In this document: positions 23,947-32,819 of the stretch, one piece after another
Layout: the number at the start of each line of letters is the position of its first letter
Position numbering within the stretch: position 1 is the stretch's first letter
From: Bradyrhizobium cajani
GTDB lineage: Bacteria > Pseudomonadota > Alphaproteobacteria > Rhizobiales > Xanthobacteraceae
Assembly (NCBI RefSeq): GCF_009759665.1
Contig: NZ_WQNE01000013.1
Span: 1 to 64,000, forward strand
Direction of reading: 5' to 3'
DNA length: 64,000 nucleotides
Position numbers and translations under genes: made by a program
Notes under the pieces: generated by a model
Told to the model about the DNA's origin: nothing
The model's database searches: none
Seen by the model: only the letters and a program-made list of their open reading frames with translations

Positions 23947-25581
23947 ATGGCGCGCGCGAAGAACGTTCTCTGGATCATGTGCGACCAGCTTCGCTATGAT
24001 TATCTCGGGTGCACCGGCCATCCCACGCTGAAGACGCCGAACATCGACGCCATGGCCAAGCGCGGCATGCTCTTCAGCAAGGCCTATGTGCAGTCGCCGA
24101 TCTGCGGCCCGTCGCGGATGTCGTTCTACACCGGCCGCTACATGCGCTCGCACGGCTCGCACTGGAACGGCTGGCCATTGCGTGTCGGCGAGCCCACGCT
24201 TGGCGATCACCTCAACAAGATCGGCGTGCGCAACGTGCTGGTCGGCAAGACCCACATGGCGCCCGATCTCGAAGGCATGAAGGCGCTCGGCATCCCGCCG
24301 GAGTCGATGATCGGCGTGCATGTCGCCGAATGCGGGTTCGAGCCCTATGAGCGCGACGACGGCCTGCATCCGACCGGCCGGCCGCGCCCGAAATACGACG
24401 AGTACCTGCGCCAGCAGGGTTTTGACGCCACCAATCCCTGGGAGCATTGGGCCAATTCAGGGGCGGCCGAGGACGGCTCGTTGCAGAACGGCTGGCTGCT
24501 GGTGCATGCCGACAAGGCCGCGCGCGTGCCGGACGAACATTCCGAGACGCCGTACATGACGCGGCGCGCGATGAACTTCATCAGCGAGGCCGAGACCGAC
24601 GGCCGGCCGTGGTGCCTGCACCTGTCCTACATCAAGCCGCACTGGCCCTACATTGCGCCCGAGCCTTACGCCGGCATGTATTCGACCGATGACATGATTC
24701 CGGTGATCCGCTCCGAGCGGGAGCGCCAGAACCCGCACCCGGTGTTCGGCGCCTACATGGACATGCGCTACTCCCGCAACATGGCGCGCGACGATGCCCG
24801 CGAGAAGGTGATCCCGACCTATATGGGCCTGATCACCCAGATCGACGACCAGATGGGCGTGCTGATGAAATTCCTGGAGGCGCGCGGCCTCCTGGACACC
24901 ACCATGATCGTGTTCACCTCCGACCATGGCGACTATCTCGGCGATCACTGGATGGGCGAGAAGGATCTGTTCCACGAACAGTCGGCGAAGATCCCGCTGA
25001 TCATCATCGATCCCTCCAGGGAAGCCGACGCCACGCGCGGCACGCACAGCGATGCGTTGGTCGAGGCGATCGATCTCGCACCGACCTTCGTCGATTATTT
25101 CGGCGGCAAGGTGCCGGGCCACATCCTCGAAGGGCGTTCGCTGCTGCCGCTGCTGCGCGGTCCCACGCCGTCAGACTGGCGCAAGGTCGCATTCTCCGAA
25201 TACGACTACGCCATGCAGGATGTGCGGCTGAAGCTGAACCAGCCGATCGAGCGCTGCCGCCTGTTCATGGTGTTCGACGGCCGCTGGAAATACATCCACG
25301 CCTCCGGCTTCCGCCCGATGCTGTACGATCTCGAAACCGATCCGCAGGAGTATGTCGATCGCGGCGACGACCCAGAATGCGCCGCGATCATCGCGCGGCT
25401 CCAGGCCGAGCTGTTCGACTGGGCGCTGCATCCGAACGATCACATCACCACGCCGCGCGAGAAGATCGCGGCCTATGCCGACAACCAGCTCCAGGTGAAG
25501 GGCGGCGTCCTGATCGGCATCTGGGACGAGAAAGAGCTCGCGGCGATCAAGGACGGCATCGCGCAGCGCGCGAAGATGTGA
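23947..25581 (+). CDS. Sulfatase / phosphonate monoester hydrolase family enzyme
   Basis: A 544-residue alkaline-phosphatase-superfamily hydrolase. The nucleophile motif CGPSR has Cys53, which is oxidised to formylglycine in this family. Asp13 (CDQ) and the DH pair in FTSDHGDYLGDHWMGEKDLF are metal ligands. The layout, including LSYIKPHWPYIAPEPYAGMY, resembles rhizobial and Burkholderia phosphonate monoester hydrolases more than classic arylsulfatases. There is no signal peptide, so it should be cytoplasmic. The convergent neighbour is a TTT-type binding protein. Confidence 0.85.
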   Translation: MARAKNVLWIMCDQLRYDYLGCTGHPTLKTPNIDAMAKRGMLFSKAYVQSPICGPSRMSFYTGRYMRSHGSHWNGWPLRVGEPTLGDHLNKIGVRNVLVGKTHMAPDLEGMKALGIPPESMIGVHVAECGFEPYERDDGLHPTGRPRPKYDEYLRQQGFDATNPWEHWANSGAAEDGSLQNGWLLVHADKAARVPDEHSETPYMTRRAMNFISEAETDGRPWCLHLSYIKPHWPYIAPEPYAGMYSTDDMIPVIRSERERQNPHPVFGAYMDMRYSRNMARDDAREKVIPTYMGLITQIDDQMGVLMKFLEARGLLDTTMIVFTSDHGDYLGDHWMGEKDLFHEQSAKIPLIIIDPSREADATRGTHSDALVEAIDLAPTFVDYFGGKVPGHILEGRSLLPLLRGPTPSDWRKVAFSEYDYAMQDVRLKLNQPIERCRLFMVFDGRWKYIHASGFRPMLYDLETDPQEYVDRGDDPECAAIIARLQAELFDWALHPNDHITTPREKIAAYADNQLQVKGGVLIGIWDEKELAAIKDGIAQRAKM

Positions 25582-25588
25582 TTATCGA

Positions 25589-25814
25589 CCCTCATGGTGA
25601 GGAGCGCGGAACGCGCGTCTCGAACCATGCAGGCCCCGCTGCAGCATACGGGCCTTTCATCCTTCGAGACGCCGCTTCGCGGCTCCTCAGGATGAGGAGT
25701 CGGTGGGGGGGCTCGCGGCTCTCTCAACGCGTCATGCCCGGGCTTGTCCCGGGCATCCACGTCTCGCGTCAGTCGCCGATGCACGTGAATGGCCGGGTCA
25801 AGCCCGGCCATGAC
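25589..25814. repeat. Two dispersed palindromic repeats in tandem
   Basis: 25589-25700 runs from CCCTCATGGTGAGGAG to CTCCTCAGGATGAGGAG, with CTTCGAGACGC inside; this sequence type is common in bradyrhizobia. 25731-25814 pairs GTCATGCCCGGGCTTGTCC with GGTCAAGCCCGGCCATGAC. They fill the gap between two convergent genes and may serve as terminators for both. Confidence 0.75.
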
Positions 25815-25830
25815 GACGGCACGAGCGAAG

Positions 25831-26793
25831 CTAATTCTCGATTTTGTAGCCCGTCGCCTTCACGATCGGCTGCCAGAGCGCGGTGTTGGCGGCGAGTTCC
25901 TTGGTCAATCCCTCCGGGGCCGAGCCGACCGGGATCAAGCCGATTCCCGAGAGCTTTTCCTTCACCTCGGACCTGGCAAGCGCGGCACTCGCGGCGACAC
26001 CGAGCCTGGCGGCGAAGTCCGGCGGGCTGCCGGCGGGAAGCCACATGCCGTACCAGGCATCAGCGACGAGATCGATGCCGCTCTCCTTCAGCGTCGGGAC
26101 ATCAGGTGCAAACGGCGAACGTTCTGCACTCGACACCGCGATGATCCTCACGCCCTTGGCGCGATGCTGCGGCAGCGCATCGGCCAATGTCGTGATGCCA
26201 AACGAGATGTGGCCGCCGACGATGTCGTTGAGGATGGGCGCGCTGCCGCGATAGGGCACGCGGGTCAGGGGAATGCCGAGGTCCTTCTCGAGCTTGGAGC
26301 CCATGAAATGCGGAATGGTGCCGTTGCTCGGCACCCCGAACGAGGTCTTGTCCGGATGCGCCTTCAGCCACGCCACGAAGCTCTTGAAATCAGTGGCCTC
26401 GACCGCCGGGTCGATCACCAGCGCAAATTCGAACCGCGCCAGCAGCGATACCGGCACAAAGTCCTTTGCCGTGTCGAAGCTCGGTGTCGTCTCCACTATC
26501 GGCAGCAGGTACATGGTCGGGCCCGTGGTCACCAGCACCATGCTGCCGTCAGGGCTTCCGCCCTTCACCGCCTTGATGCCGATCAGGCCGTCGCCGCCGG
26601 TGCGATTCTCGACCACGATGGTCCGTTGCAGCACCGGCGCCATCTCCTGCGCGATCAGCCGGCACAACGTGTCGCCGCCAGCTCCCGCTGCGAACGGGAA
26701 GATCATTTTCGTGAGCCCGGCCTGGGCTTGCGCCCCGTCCGCCTGCGCCAGCAGCGGCAAAAGGCATCCGGCCATGAATTTGCGGCGATCCAT
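25831..26793 (-). CDS. Tricarboxylate-type (TTT/Bug) substrate-binding protein
   Basis: A 320-residue periplasmic receptor. The N-terminus MDRRKFMAGCLLPLLAQ has the RRxFM pattern of a Tat signal. The mature protein shows IFPFAAGAGGDTLCRL, VVENRTGGDGLIG and FAPDVPTLKESG, the family landmarks. It is only distantly similar to the receptor at 12615. The ligand is probably a carboxylate. No TTT membrane components are nearby. It is transcribed away from proB and towards the sulfatase. Confidence 0.88.
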   Translation of the reverse strand: MDRRKFMAGCLLPLLAQADGAQAQAGLTKMIFPFAAGAGGDTLCRLIAQEMAPVLQRTIVVENRTGGDGLIGIKAVKGGSPDGSMVLVTTGPTMYLLPIVETTPSFDTAKDFVPVSLLARFEFALVIDPAVEATDFKSFVAWLKAHPDKTSFGVPSNGTIPHFMGSKLEKDLGIPLTRVPYRGSAPILNDIVGGHISFGITTLADALPQHRAKGVRIIAVSSAERSPFAPDVPTLKESGIDLVADAWYGMWLPAGSPPDFAARLGVAASAALARSEVKEKLSGIGLIPVGSAPEGLTKELAANTALWQPIVKATGYKIEN

Positions 26794-26990
26794 TCGTTTC
26801 CTCTTTCGGCCCGTTATCGTTGGCCGCAGTTAGAGCCAGGCGGACGCCCGACACAAGGCCGACATGCCCGTTTACCATGCCGGCTGCCTTGCGCCGGTCA
26901 CCGTCCTGCTGCAAAAGCAGGGCTCATCGGCGCCGCCTGTCGCTCCGCCGTTTTCCAAGCAATTCGCATCCAGCGCCAACACACATACAC

Positions 26991-28112
26991 ATGGCCAGCC
27001 CCGAACTCAGTCAATTCCGCCGCATCGTCGTCAAGGTCGGCTCCGCACTGCTGGTGGATTCCGACCGGGGTGAGGTGCGCGCGTCGTGGCTGGCTGCGCT
27101 GGCCGACGACATGGCAAAACTCCACCGCGAGGGCCGCGACGTGCTGGTGGTCTCCTCCGGCTCGATCGCACTCGGCCGCAGCCGCCTCAAATTGCCGCGC
27201 GGTCCGCTGAAGCTCGAGGAGAGCCAGGCCGCCGCCGCGGTCGGCCAGATCGCGCTGGCCCGGATCTGGTCGGAGGTGCTGGGCGCCCACGGCATCGACG
27301 CCGGCCAGATCCTGGTGACGCTCCAGGACACCGAGGAGCGCCGCCGCTACCTCAATGCGCGCTCCACCATCGGCAAGCTCCTGGAGTGGCGCGCGATCCC
27401 CGTGATCAACGAGAACGACACGGTCGCCACCAACGAGATCCGCTATGGCGACAACGACCGCCTCGCCGCGCGCGTCGCCACCATGGCGAGCGCCGACTTG
27501 CTGGTGCTGCTGTCCGACATCGACGGCCTCTACGACGCCCCGCCGAAGAACAATCCGAACGCAAAGCTGATCCCGGTGGTCGAGAGCATCTCCTCGGAGA
27601 TCGAGGCAGTGGCGGGAGACGCCGAGTCAGAATTGTCGCGCGGCGGCATGCGTACCAAGGTCGAAGCGGCAAAGATCGCCACCACCGGCGGCACGCATAT
27701 GCTGATCGCCTCCGGCAAGATCGAGCATCCGCTCCAGGCGATCGCCGATGGCGGCCGCTGCACCTGGTTCCTGACGCCGGCCAATCCCATCACCTCACGC
27801 AAGCGCTGGATCGCGGGCACGCTGGAGCCGAAGGGCACGCTGACCATCGACGCCGGCGCGGTGACGGCGCTGCGCGCCGGGGCCAGCCTGCTGCCGGCCG
27901 GTGTGGTCAAGGTCGAGGGCCAGTTCGCCCGCGGTGATGCCGTGATCGTGCGCGGTCCTGATGGCAGCGAGGTCGGCCGCGGCCTGATCGCCTATGACGC
28001 CGAGGTCGCCGAGCGGATCAAGGGCCGCTCCTCCCCGGACGTGATGGCCATCCTCGGCATCAGCGGCAGGTCGGAGATGATCCACCGCGACGACTTGGTG
28101 GTGGGCGGATAG
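26991..28112 (+). CDS. proB: Glutamate 5-kinase
   Basis: A 373-residue enzyme that phosphorylates glutamate, the first step of proline synthesis. The amino-acid kinase domain (about 1-260) begins RRIVVKVGSALLVD and contains VVSSGSIALG and INENDTVATNEIRYGDNDRL. A C-terminal PUA domain follows (about 278-360, KGTLTIDAGAVTALRAG onward). The ATG at 26991 gives the usual start; the long open frame upstream to 26820 is not family-like. proA follows 246 bases later, after a repeat. Confidence 0.97.
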   Translation: MASPELSQFRRIVVKVGSALLVDSDRGEVRASWLAALADDMAKLHREGRDVLVVSSGSIALGRSRLKLPRGPLKLEESQAAAAVGQIALARIWSEVLGAHGIDAGQILVTLQDTEERRRYLNARSTIGKLLEWRAIPVINENDTVATNEIRYGDNDRLAARVATMASADLLVLLSDIDGLYDAPPKNNPNAKLIPVVESISSEIEAVAGDAESELSRGGMRTKVEAAKIATTGGTHMLIASGKIEHPLQAIADGGRCTWFLTPANPITSRKRWIAGTLEPKGTLTIDAGAVTALRAGASLLPAGVVKVEGQFARGDAVIVRGPDGSEVGRGLIAYDAEVAERIKGRSSPDVMAILGISGRSEMIHRDDLVVGG

Positions 28113-28122
28113 AGATACAGCC

Positions 28123-28205
28123 CGTCATTCCGGGATTGTCCGAAGGACCAGACCCGGAATCTCGAGATTCCGGGTTCGGTGCTAACGCACCGCCCCGGAA
28201 TGACG
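28123..28205. repeat. Palindromic repeat between proB and proA
   Basis: Outer arms CGTCATTCCGGG and CCCCGGAATGACG enclose a second hairpin centred on CCCGGAATCTCGAGATTCCGGG. The element separates proB and proA and may attenuate or stabilise their transcript. Confidence 0.7.
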
Positions 28206-28358
28206 CCGTCGGACGACATGAGAGCGGGACCGCGCCCGGAGGGCCGGGCCACCGGCCGAGCCTTGAACCCGCCGACCGAAGCCCTGCCATACCCTCCCCG
28301 CCCTTCGCAGACGCGGGATTTCCGTGCTAGGACACCGTCTTAGCAGAAGGTTGACCCC

Positions 28359-29654
28359 ATGGCCGCCCCCCTCAAAGCCGTAGACGGCAATGCCGATCTC
28401 CAGGCGCTGATGTCCGATCTCGCAGCCAAAGCCCGCGCCGCCGCGCGCGTGCTGGCGCTGGCGCCGCCGGAGCAGAAGAACCGGGCGCTCGAGGCCATGG
28501 AGCGGGCGATCCGCAGCAACGCGGCGGCGATCCTCACTGCCAATGCCGAGGACGTGGCGGAAGCCCGCGCCTCCGGCAATGCCACCTCCTCCTTCATCGA
28601 CCGCCTGACGCTGACGCCGGCGCGCGTCGAAGGGATGGCCGAGGGCATCGGCATCGTGCGCGGCATCGCCGATCCGATCGGGGTCGTCACCGAGAGCTGG
28701 CGGCGACCGAACGGCATGACCATCGAGCGCGTGCGCGTGCCGCTCGGCGTCGTCGGCGTGATCTTCGAGAGCCGGCCCAACGTTGCAGCCGACGCCGGCG
28801 TGCTGTGCTTGAAGTCCGGCAATGCCGTGATCCTGCGCGGCGGCTCGGACAGTTTCCGCTCCTGCCGCGCCATCCATGAATGCCTGGTGCAGGGCCTGCG
28901 CGAAGCGGGCCTGCCCGAGGCCGCGATCACGCTGGTGCCGACGCGTGACCGCGCCGCGGTCGGTATGATGCTATCAGGGTTGAACGGCGCCATCGACGTG
29001 ATCGTGCCGCGTGGCGGCAAGAGCCTCGTCGCACGGGTCGAGCAGGAAGCGCGCGTGCCGGTGTTCGCGCATCTCGAAGGCGTCAACCATGTCTATGTCG
29101 ACGGCAGCGCCGACCTCGCCATGGCGAAGTCGATCGTGCTCAACGCCAAGATGCGACGCACCGGCGTCTGCGGCGCGGCGGAGACGCTGCTGGTCGACCG
29201 CGCGGCTGCTGCGTCAAACCTGAAACCGCTGGTGGAGATGCTGCTCGAAGCCGGCTGCGAGGTGCGCGGCGACGATGCGGTGCAGGGAATGGATGCACGT
29301 GTAAAGCCTGCGAGCGAAGACGATTGGGACACCGAATATCTCGACGCGATCATCGCGGCGAAGGTGGTGGACGGTGTCGACGGCGCGATCGCGCACATCC
29401 AGGATCACGGCTCGCATCACACCGATGCGATCGTGAGCCAGGATGAGCTTGCGGCGACAAAATTCCTGAGCGAAGTCGATTCCGCGATCGTGCTGCACAA
29501 CGCCTCGACGCAATTCGCCGATGGCGGCGAGTTCGGCTTCGGCGCCGAGATCGGCATTGCCACCGGACGGTTTCATGCCCGCGGCCCTGTCGGCGCCGAG
29601 CAGTTGACGAGCTTCAAATATCGCGTTCGCGGCACCGGGCAGACGCGGCCGTAA
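28359..29654 (+). CDS. proA: Glutamate-5-semialdehyde dehydrogenase (gamma-glutamyl phosphate reductase)
   Basis: A 431-residue ALDH-superfamily enzyme that reduces glutamyl phosphate with NADPH in proline synthesis. RPLGVVGVIFESRPNVAADAG-type sequence, GGSDSFRSCRAIH and the catalytic cysteine motif RRTGVCGAAETLL are present. HDG-like SHHTDAIVSQD and the terminal GRFHARGPVGAEQLTSFKY complete the family pattern. It follows proB and is followed by nadD after 20 bases, suggesting co-transcription. Confidence 0.97.
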   Translation: MAAPLKAVDGNADLQALMSDLAAKARAAARVLALAPPEQKNRALEAMERAIRSNAAAILTANAEDVAEARASGNATSSFIDRLTLTPARVEGMAEGIGIVRGIADPIGVVTESWRRPNGMTIERVRVPLGVVGVIFESRPNVAADAGVLCLKSGNAVILRGGSDSFRSCRAIHECLVQGLREAGLPEAAITLVPTRDRAAVGMMLSGLNGAIDVIVPRGGKSLVARVEQEARVPVFAHLEGVNHVYVDGSADLAMAKSIVLNAKMRRTGVCGAAETLLVDRAAAASNLKPLVEMLLEAGCEVRGDDAVQGMDARVKPASEDDWDTEYLDAIIAAKVVDGVDGAIAHIQDHGSHHTDAIVSQDELAATKFLSEVDSAIVLHNASTQFADGGEFGFGAEIGIATGRFHARGPVGAEQLTSFKYRVRGTGQTRP

Positions 29655-29674
29655 GCAACGTCGCGGGGCGGGCA

Positions 29675-30319
29675 TTGAGCAACCATTTCGTCGTGCCGCG
29701 TTTCGTGGCGCAAGCGGTCCCGCCCTCGACCTCGGGCATGCGCATCGGCCTGCTCGGCGGCTCCTTCAACCCGCCGCACCAGGCTCATCGCGCCATCAGC
29801 CAGTTCGCGCTGAAGCGATTGCAACTCGATCGCGTCTGGTGGCTGGTGACCCCCGGCAATCCGCTGAAGGAGAACGGCAACCTGCATGAGCTCGGCGAGC
29901 GCATGCAGGCAGCCCGTGACGTCGCGAACGATCCGCGGATCGAGGTGAGCTGTCTCGAATCCGTCATTCGCACCCGCTATACTATCGACACGATCAACAC
30001 CTTGCGCCGCCGCTTCTCTGGCTTGCGCTTTGTCTGGATTATGGGCGCCGACAACCTCGCTCAATTCCATCGTTGGCAGGACTGGCGGCGCATCGCCGCC
30101 CAGATGCCGATTGCAGTGATCGATCGCCCGCCGCAGAGCTTTCGCGCCCTCGCCTCTCCCGCCGCCAAGGCGCTATCGCGTTACCGTCTGCCCGAGGAGA
30201 AAGCAGCGCTGCTTGCGGATCGGCCGGCGCCGGCCTGGGTCTTTCTGACCGGATTGAAGCTGAACCTCTCCTCGACGGGCCTGCGGAACCCGGACGGGAG
30301 CTGGAAAGGTACGAAGTGA
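29675..30319 (+). CDS. nadD: Nicotinate-nucleotide adenylyltransferase
   Basis: A 214-residue nucleotidyltransferase converting nicotinate mononucleotide and ATP to deamido-NAD. The HIGH-type motif GGSFNPPHQAHRAIS is at residues about 28-43, and the late signature reads LNLSSTGLR (ISSTxxR type). WWLVTPGNPLKE and WIMGADNLAQFHRW are typical. The TTG at 29675 is the start that fits, with GGGGCGGGC upstream; an internal ATG at residue 22 would cut close to the fold. The proA-nadD-rsfS-rlmH order is conserved. Confidence 0.95.
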   Translation: MSNHFVVPRFVAQAVPPSTSGMRIGLLGGSFNPPHQAHRAISQFALKRLQLDRVWWLVTPGNPLKENGNLHELGERMQAARDVANDPRIEVSCLESVIRTRYTIDTINTLRRRFSGLRFVWIMGADNLAQFHRWQDWRRIAAQMPIAVIDRPPQSFRALASPAAKALSRYRLPEEKAALLADRPAPAWVFLTGLKLNLSSTGLRNPDGSWKGTK

Positions 30320-30446
30320 GACAGAGTGTGCGGAAGGTGTGTGGGCTCCGGACTCTCTGGCATATTGAAACCCTTAACCCCACATGATGTAGTGTCACCA
30401 GTGAGCGTCGGATTCGGCGTTCGCGATACAGTGAAAGGAATGGTCC

Positions 30447-30884
30447 CTGGCCACATCTGTATTGTCCAAGTCTGTTTTACCCAAGGTTGCTAAGCCTACG
30501 CGTAAAACATCGACCCAAGCTGCGGCCTTGAAGGCGCAACCCGACGCCGACAAGACGCTGAGCCTGATCCTCTCCCGCCTCGAGGATATGAAGGCGGAAG
30601 AGACGGTCACAATCGACCTTCGCGGCAAATCGGCGTATTCCGACTACATGATCGTCACCACCGGCCGGGCCAACCGGCACGTTGGCGCGATCGCGGACAA
30701 CGTCACGAAGGGCCTCAAGGAAAACGGCATCAAGAACATCCATGTCGAGGGCTTGCCCAATTGCGACTGGGTGCTGATCGATTCCGGCGATGTGATCGTG
30801 CACGTGTTCAGACCCGAAGTCCGCGAGTTCTACAACCTCGAGAGGTTGTACACGCAGGGCCCAGGGGCGGCGAAGGCGATCTAG
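30447..30884 (+). CDS. rsfS: Ribosomal silencing factor RsfS, probable CTG start
   Basis: RsfS binds L14 and prevents subunit joining under starvation. The family core is LSLILSRLEDMKAEETVTID, SAYSDYMIVTTGRANRHVGAIAD, GLPNCDWVLIDSGDVIVHVF and REFYNLERLY. The first in-frame standard start is TTG at 30462, which has no ribosome-binding site at a normal distance. A CTG at 30447 in frame (residues LATSVLSKS) lies seven bases after AAGGA, the ideal spacing, so I place the start there. An ATG at 30440 is out of frame and stops after 17 codons. The 145-residue length suits the alphaproteobacterial family. Confidence 0.93.
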   Translation: MATSVLSKSVLPKVAKPTRKTSTQAAALKAQPDADKTLSLILSRLEDMKAEETVTIDLRGKSAYSDYMIVTTGRANRHVGAIADNVTKGLKENGIKNIHVEGLPNCDWVLIDSGDVIVHVFRPEVREFYNLERLYTQGPGAAKAI

Positions 30885-30894
30885 AGGCCTGAAG

Positions 30895-30913
30895 AGCCGA
30901 TTTCAAATCGGCT
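30895..30913 (+). other. Short palindrome after rsfS
   Basis: AGCCGATTT-C-AAATCGGCT is a perfect 9+9 inverted repeat ten bases after the rsfS stop. No T-run follows, so it is more likely an RNA processing or stability hairpin than a terminator. Confidence 0.45.
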
Positions 30914-30981
30914 GGCGCGCATGCTAGCGTCGTGCGCGCGCTTGATGCGCGCGGTCTTGAAAACACGGCGCTGAAGACGTC

Positions 30982-31464
30982 ATGCGTGTTGCTGTCATTG
31001 CGGTGGGCCGGCTGAAGCAGGGCCCCGAACGGGAGCTTGCCGACCGCTATTTCGGGCGGTTCGACGAAGCCGGCCGCAAGCTCGGATTCCGCGAGCTCGC
31101 CATCCATGAAATTCCCGAAAGCCGCGCGCGCGACGCCGCGACACGGATGGCCGAAGAGGCGGCGGCGATCAGCGCGCATATTCCGGACAAGGCGATCCTG
31201 GTGGCGCTGGACGAGCGTGGCCAGAATCTCGACTCCACCGTATTCGCACGGCATCTCGGGCGCTGGCGCGACGAGGGTGCCGGACATACTATCTTCGTGA
31301 TCGGAGGGGCGGACGGACTTTCGCCCGAATTGCGCCGTAAGGCCAAGCTCGCGATCGCGTTCGGCTCTGCGACCTGGCCGCACCAAATGGTCCGCGTCAT
31401 GCTTCTGGAACAGCTTTATCGGGCCGCCACCATCCTGGCCGGCCACCCCTATCACCGCGCGTGA
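30982..31464 (+). CDS. rlmH: 23S rRNA (pseudouridine1915-N3)-methyltransferase
   Basis: A 160-residue SPOUT methyltransferase that modifies helix 69 of 23S rRNA. It starts MRVAVIAVGRLKQGPE, carries the knotted SAM site FVIGGADGLSPELRRKA and ends LLEQLYRAATILAGHPYHRA, the conserved C-terminus. It overlaps the next gene by four bases (GTGA), so translation is probably coupled. Confidence 0.97.
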   Translation: MRVAVIAVGRLKQGPERELADRYFGRFDEAGRKLGFRELAIHEIPESRARDAATRMAEEAAAISAHIPDKAILVALDERGQNLDSTVFARHLGRWRDEGAGHTIFVIGGADGLSPELRRKAKLAIAFGSATWPHQMVRVMLLEQLYRAATILAGHPYHRA

Positions 31465-32819
31465 AGCGCGCCATAACGAGCACCTTTGCCGACGCGATGC
31501 GGACGCCGATTCTCAACCTGTTGCTGATCGCAAGCTTTGCCGGCGCAAGCCTCGCGCAAGCTCAGACGGCGACGCCGCCGCAGACCGCGGCGATCTCGCC
31601 CGATGCGATCAAGCAGCGCGAGCAGGAGCTGGAAGCCGCACGCGCCAGGCAGAAGAGCGCCGAGGAGGCGCAGGCCAAGCTCAAAGCCGAGATCACCGCG
31701 CTCGGCCAGGACCGCACCCAGCTCAATCAGCAGCTGATCGATACCGCCGCCAATGTGCGCGCCGTCGAGACCAAGATCGACGAAGCCGAGGCGCGGCTGC
31801 GAAACCTGAACGGCCGCGAGCAGGAGATGCGCGCCTCGCTCGATTCGCGTCGCGCCGACATCGTCGAGGTGCTGGCGGCCTTGCAGCGGGCCGGAAGGCG
31901 GACGCCGCCGGCGCTGCTGGTGCGGCCCGAAGATGCGCTGCAATCGTTACGCACGGCGATGCTGCTCGGCGCAGTGGTGCCCGAGTTGCGCGGCCGCGCC
32001 GAAAAGATCGCGGGCGAGCTCGGCGAGCTCGTGGCCTTGCGCAAGAATATCGCCGTCGAACGCGACCAGCTTGCCGTGGACCGCGACAGGGTCCGCAACG
32101 ACCAGACCCGGCTCACTGCCCTGGTCGACGAGCGGCAACGCCAGCAGGCCGCGCGGGAAAAGGATCTCGACGCCGAGAATTCGCGGGCCATCGCACTCTC
32201 GAAACAGGTCGGCGATCTCCAGGGGCTGATCACCAAGATGGAGCAGGACCTGCAGAGCGCCGCCAAGGCTGCTGAGAAGGCGGCCGAGGCCGCAAGGCAG
32301 GCCGAGGCGAAGGCGGCTGCGAGCGCCAAGTCCGGTCCGGCCGCATTCAAGGACCGCTCCCGGACCAGCCCGGCGATCGCCTTCGCCTCCGCCAAGGGAC
32401 TGCTGCCTCTTCCGGTTAACGGTAACAAGATCAGGGATTTTGGCGGTTCCGACGGGGTCGGCGGGGTTCAGAAGGGCATTTCCCTGGCCAGCAAGTCCGG
32501 CTCCCAGGTCACAACGCCGTGTGACGGCTGGGTGGTCTATGCCGGTCCGTTCCGCAGCTATGGACAACTCTTGATCCTAAACGCCGGGGGCGGGTATCAT
32601 GTCCTGATCGCCGGGATGGAGCGCATTTCGGTCAACATCGGACAGTTTGTGCTCACGGGGGAGCCTGTCGCGACCATGGGGTCGACCTCTCAAGTCGCCT
32701 CCATTCTCGCCACGAACGCGAGTCAACCTGTGCTGTATGTCGAGTTCCGTAAAGACGGCACTCCAATCGATCCAGGCCCATGGTGGGCCGCAAATGAAGG
32801 CGAGAAGGTTCGCGGATGA
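31461..32819 (+). CDS. envC: EnvC-like murein hydrolase activator (degenerate LytM domain)
   Basis: A 452-residue periplasmic protein. A signal sequence (about 12-34) is followed by long coiled coil (about 50-295, rich in Glu, Ala, Lys and Arg) and a C-terminal LytM/M23 domain (about 325-445). The zinc motif expected as HxGxD-like is replaced by QKGISLA, and the later HxH region reads YHVLIAGM, so the peptidase is probably inactive and serves to activate amidases at the septum, as E. coli EnvC does. GTG start with a four-base overlap of rlmH; its stop overlaps the ATG of ctpA. Confidence 0.88.
   Translation: MKRAITSTFADAMRTPILNLLLIASFAGASLAQAQTATPPQTAAISPDAIKQREQELEAARARQKSAEEAQAKLKAEITALGQDRTQLNQQLIDTAANVRAVETKIDEAEARLRNLNGREQEMRASLDSRRADIVEVLAALQRAGRRTPPALLVRPEDALQSLRTAMLLGAVVPELRGRAEKIAGELGELVALRKNIAVERDQLAVDRDRVRNDQTRLTALVDERQRQQAAREKDLDAENSRAIALSKQVGDLQGLITKMEQDLQSAAKAAEKAAEAARQAEAKAAASAKSGPAAFKDRSRTSPAIAFASAKGLLPLPVNGNKIRDFGGSDGVGGVQKGISLASKSGSQVTTPCDGWVVYAGPFRSYGQLLILNAGGGYHVLIAGMERISVNIGQFVLTGEPVATMGSTSQVASILATNASQPVLYVEFRKDGTPIDPGPWWAANEGEKVRG

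Noticed and set aside
26820..26990. Extended N-terminus for proB
   Set aside because: The additional 57 residues are proline/arginine-rich and unlike glutamate kinases, and the ATG at 26991 gives the conserved start.
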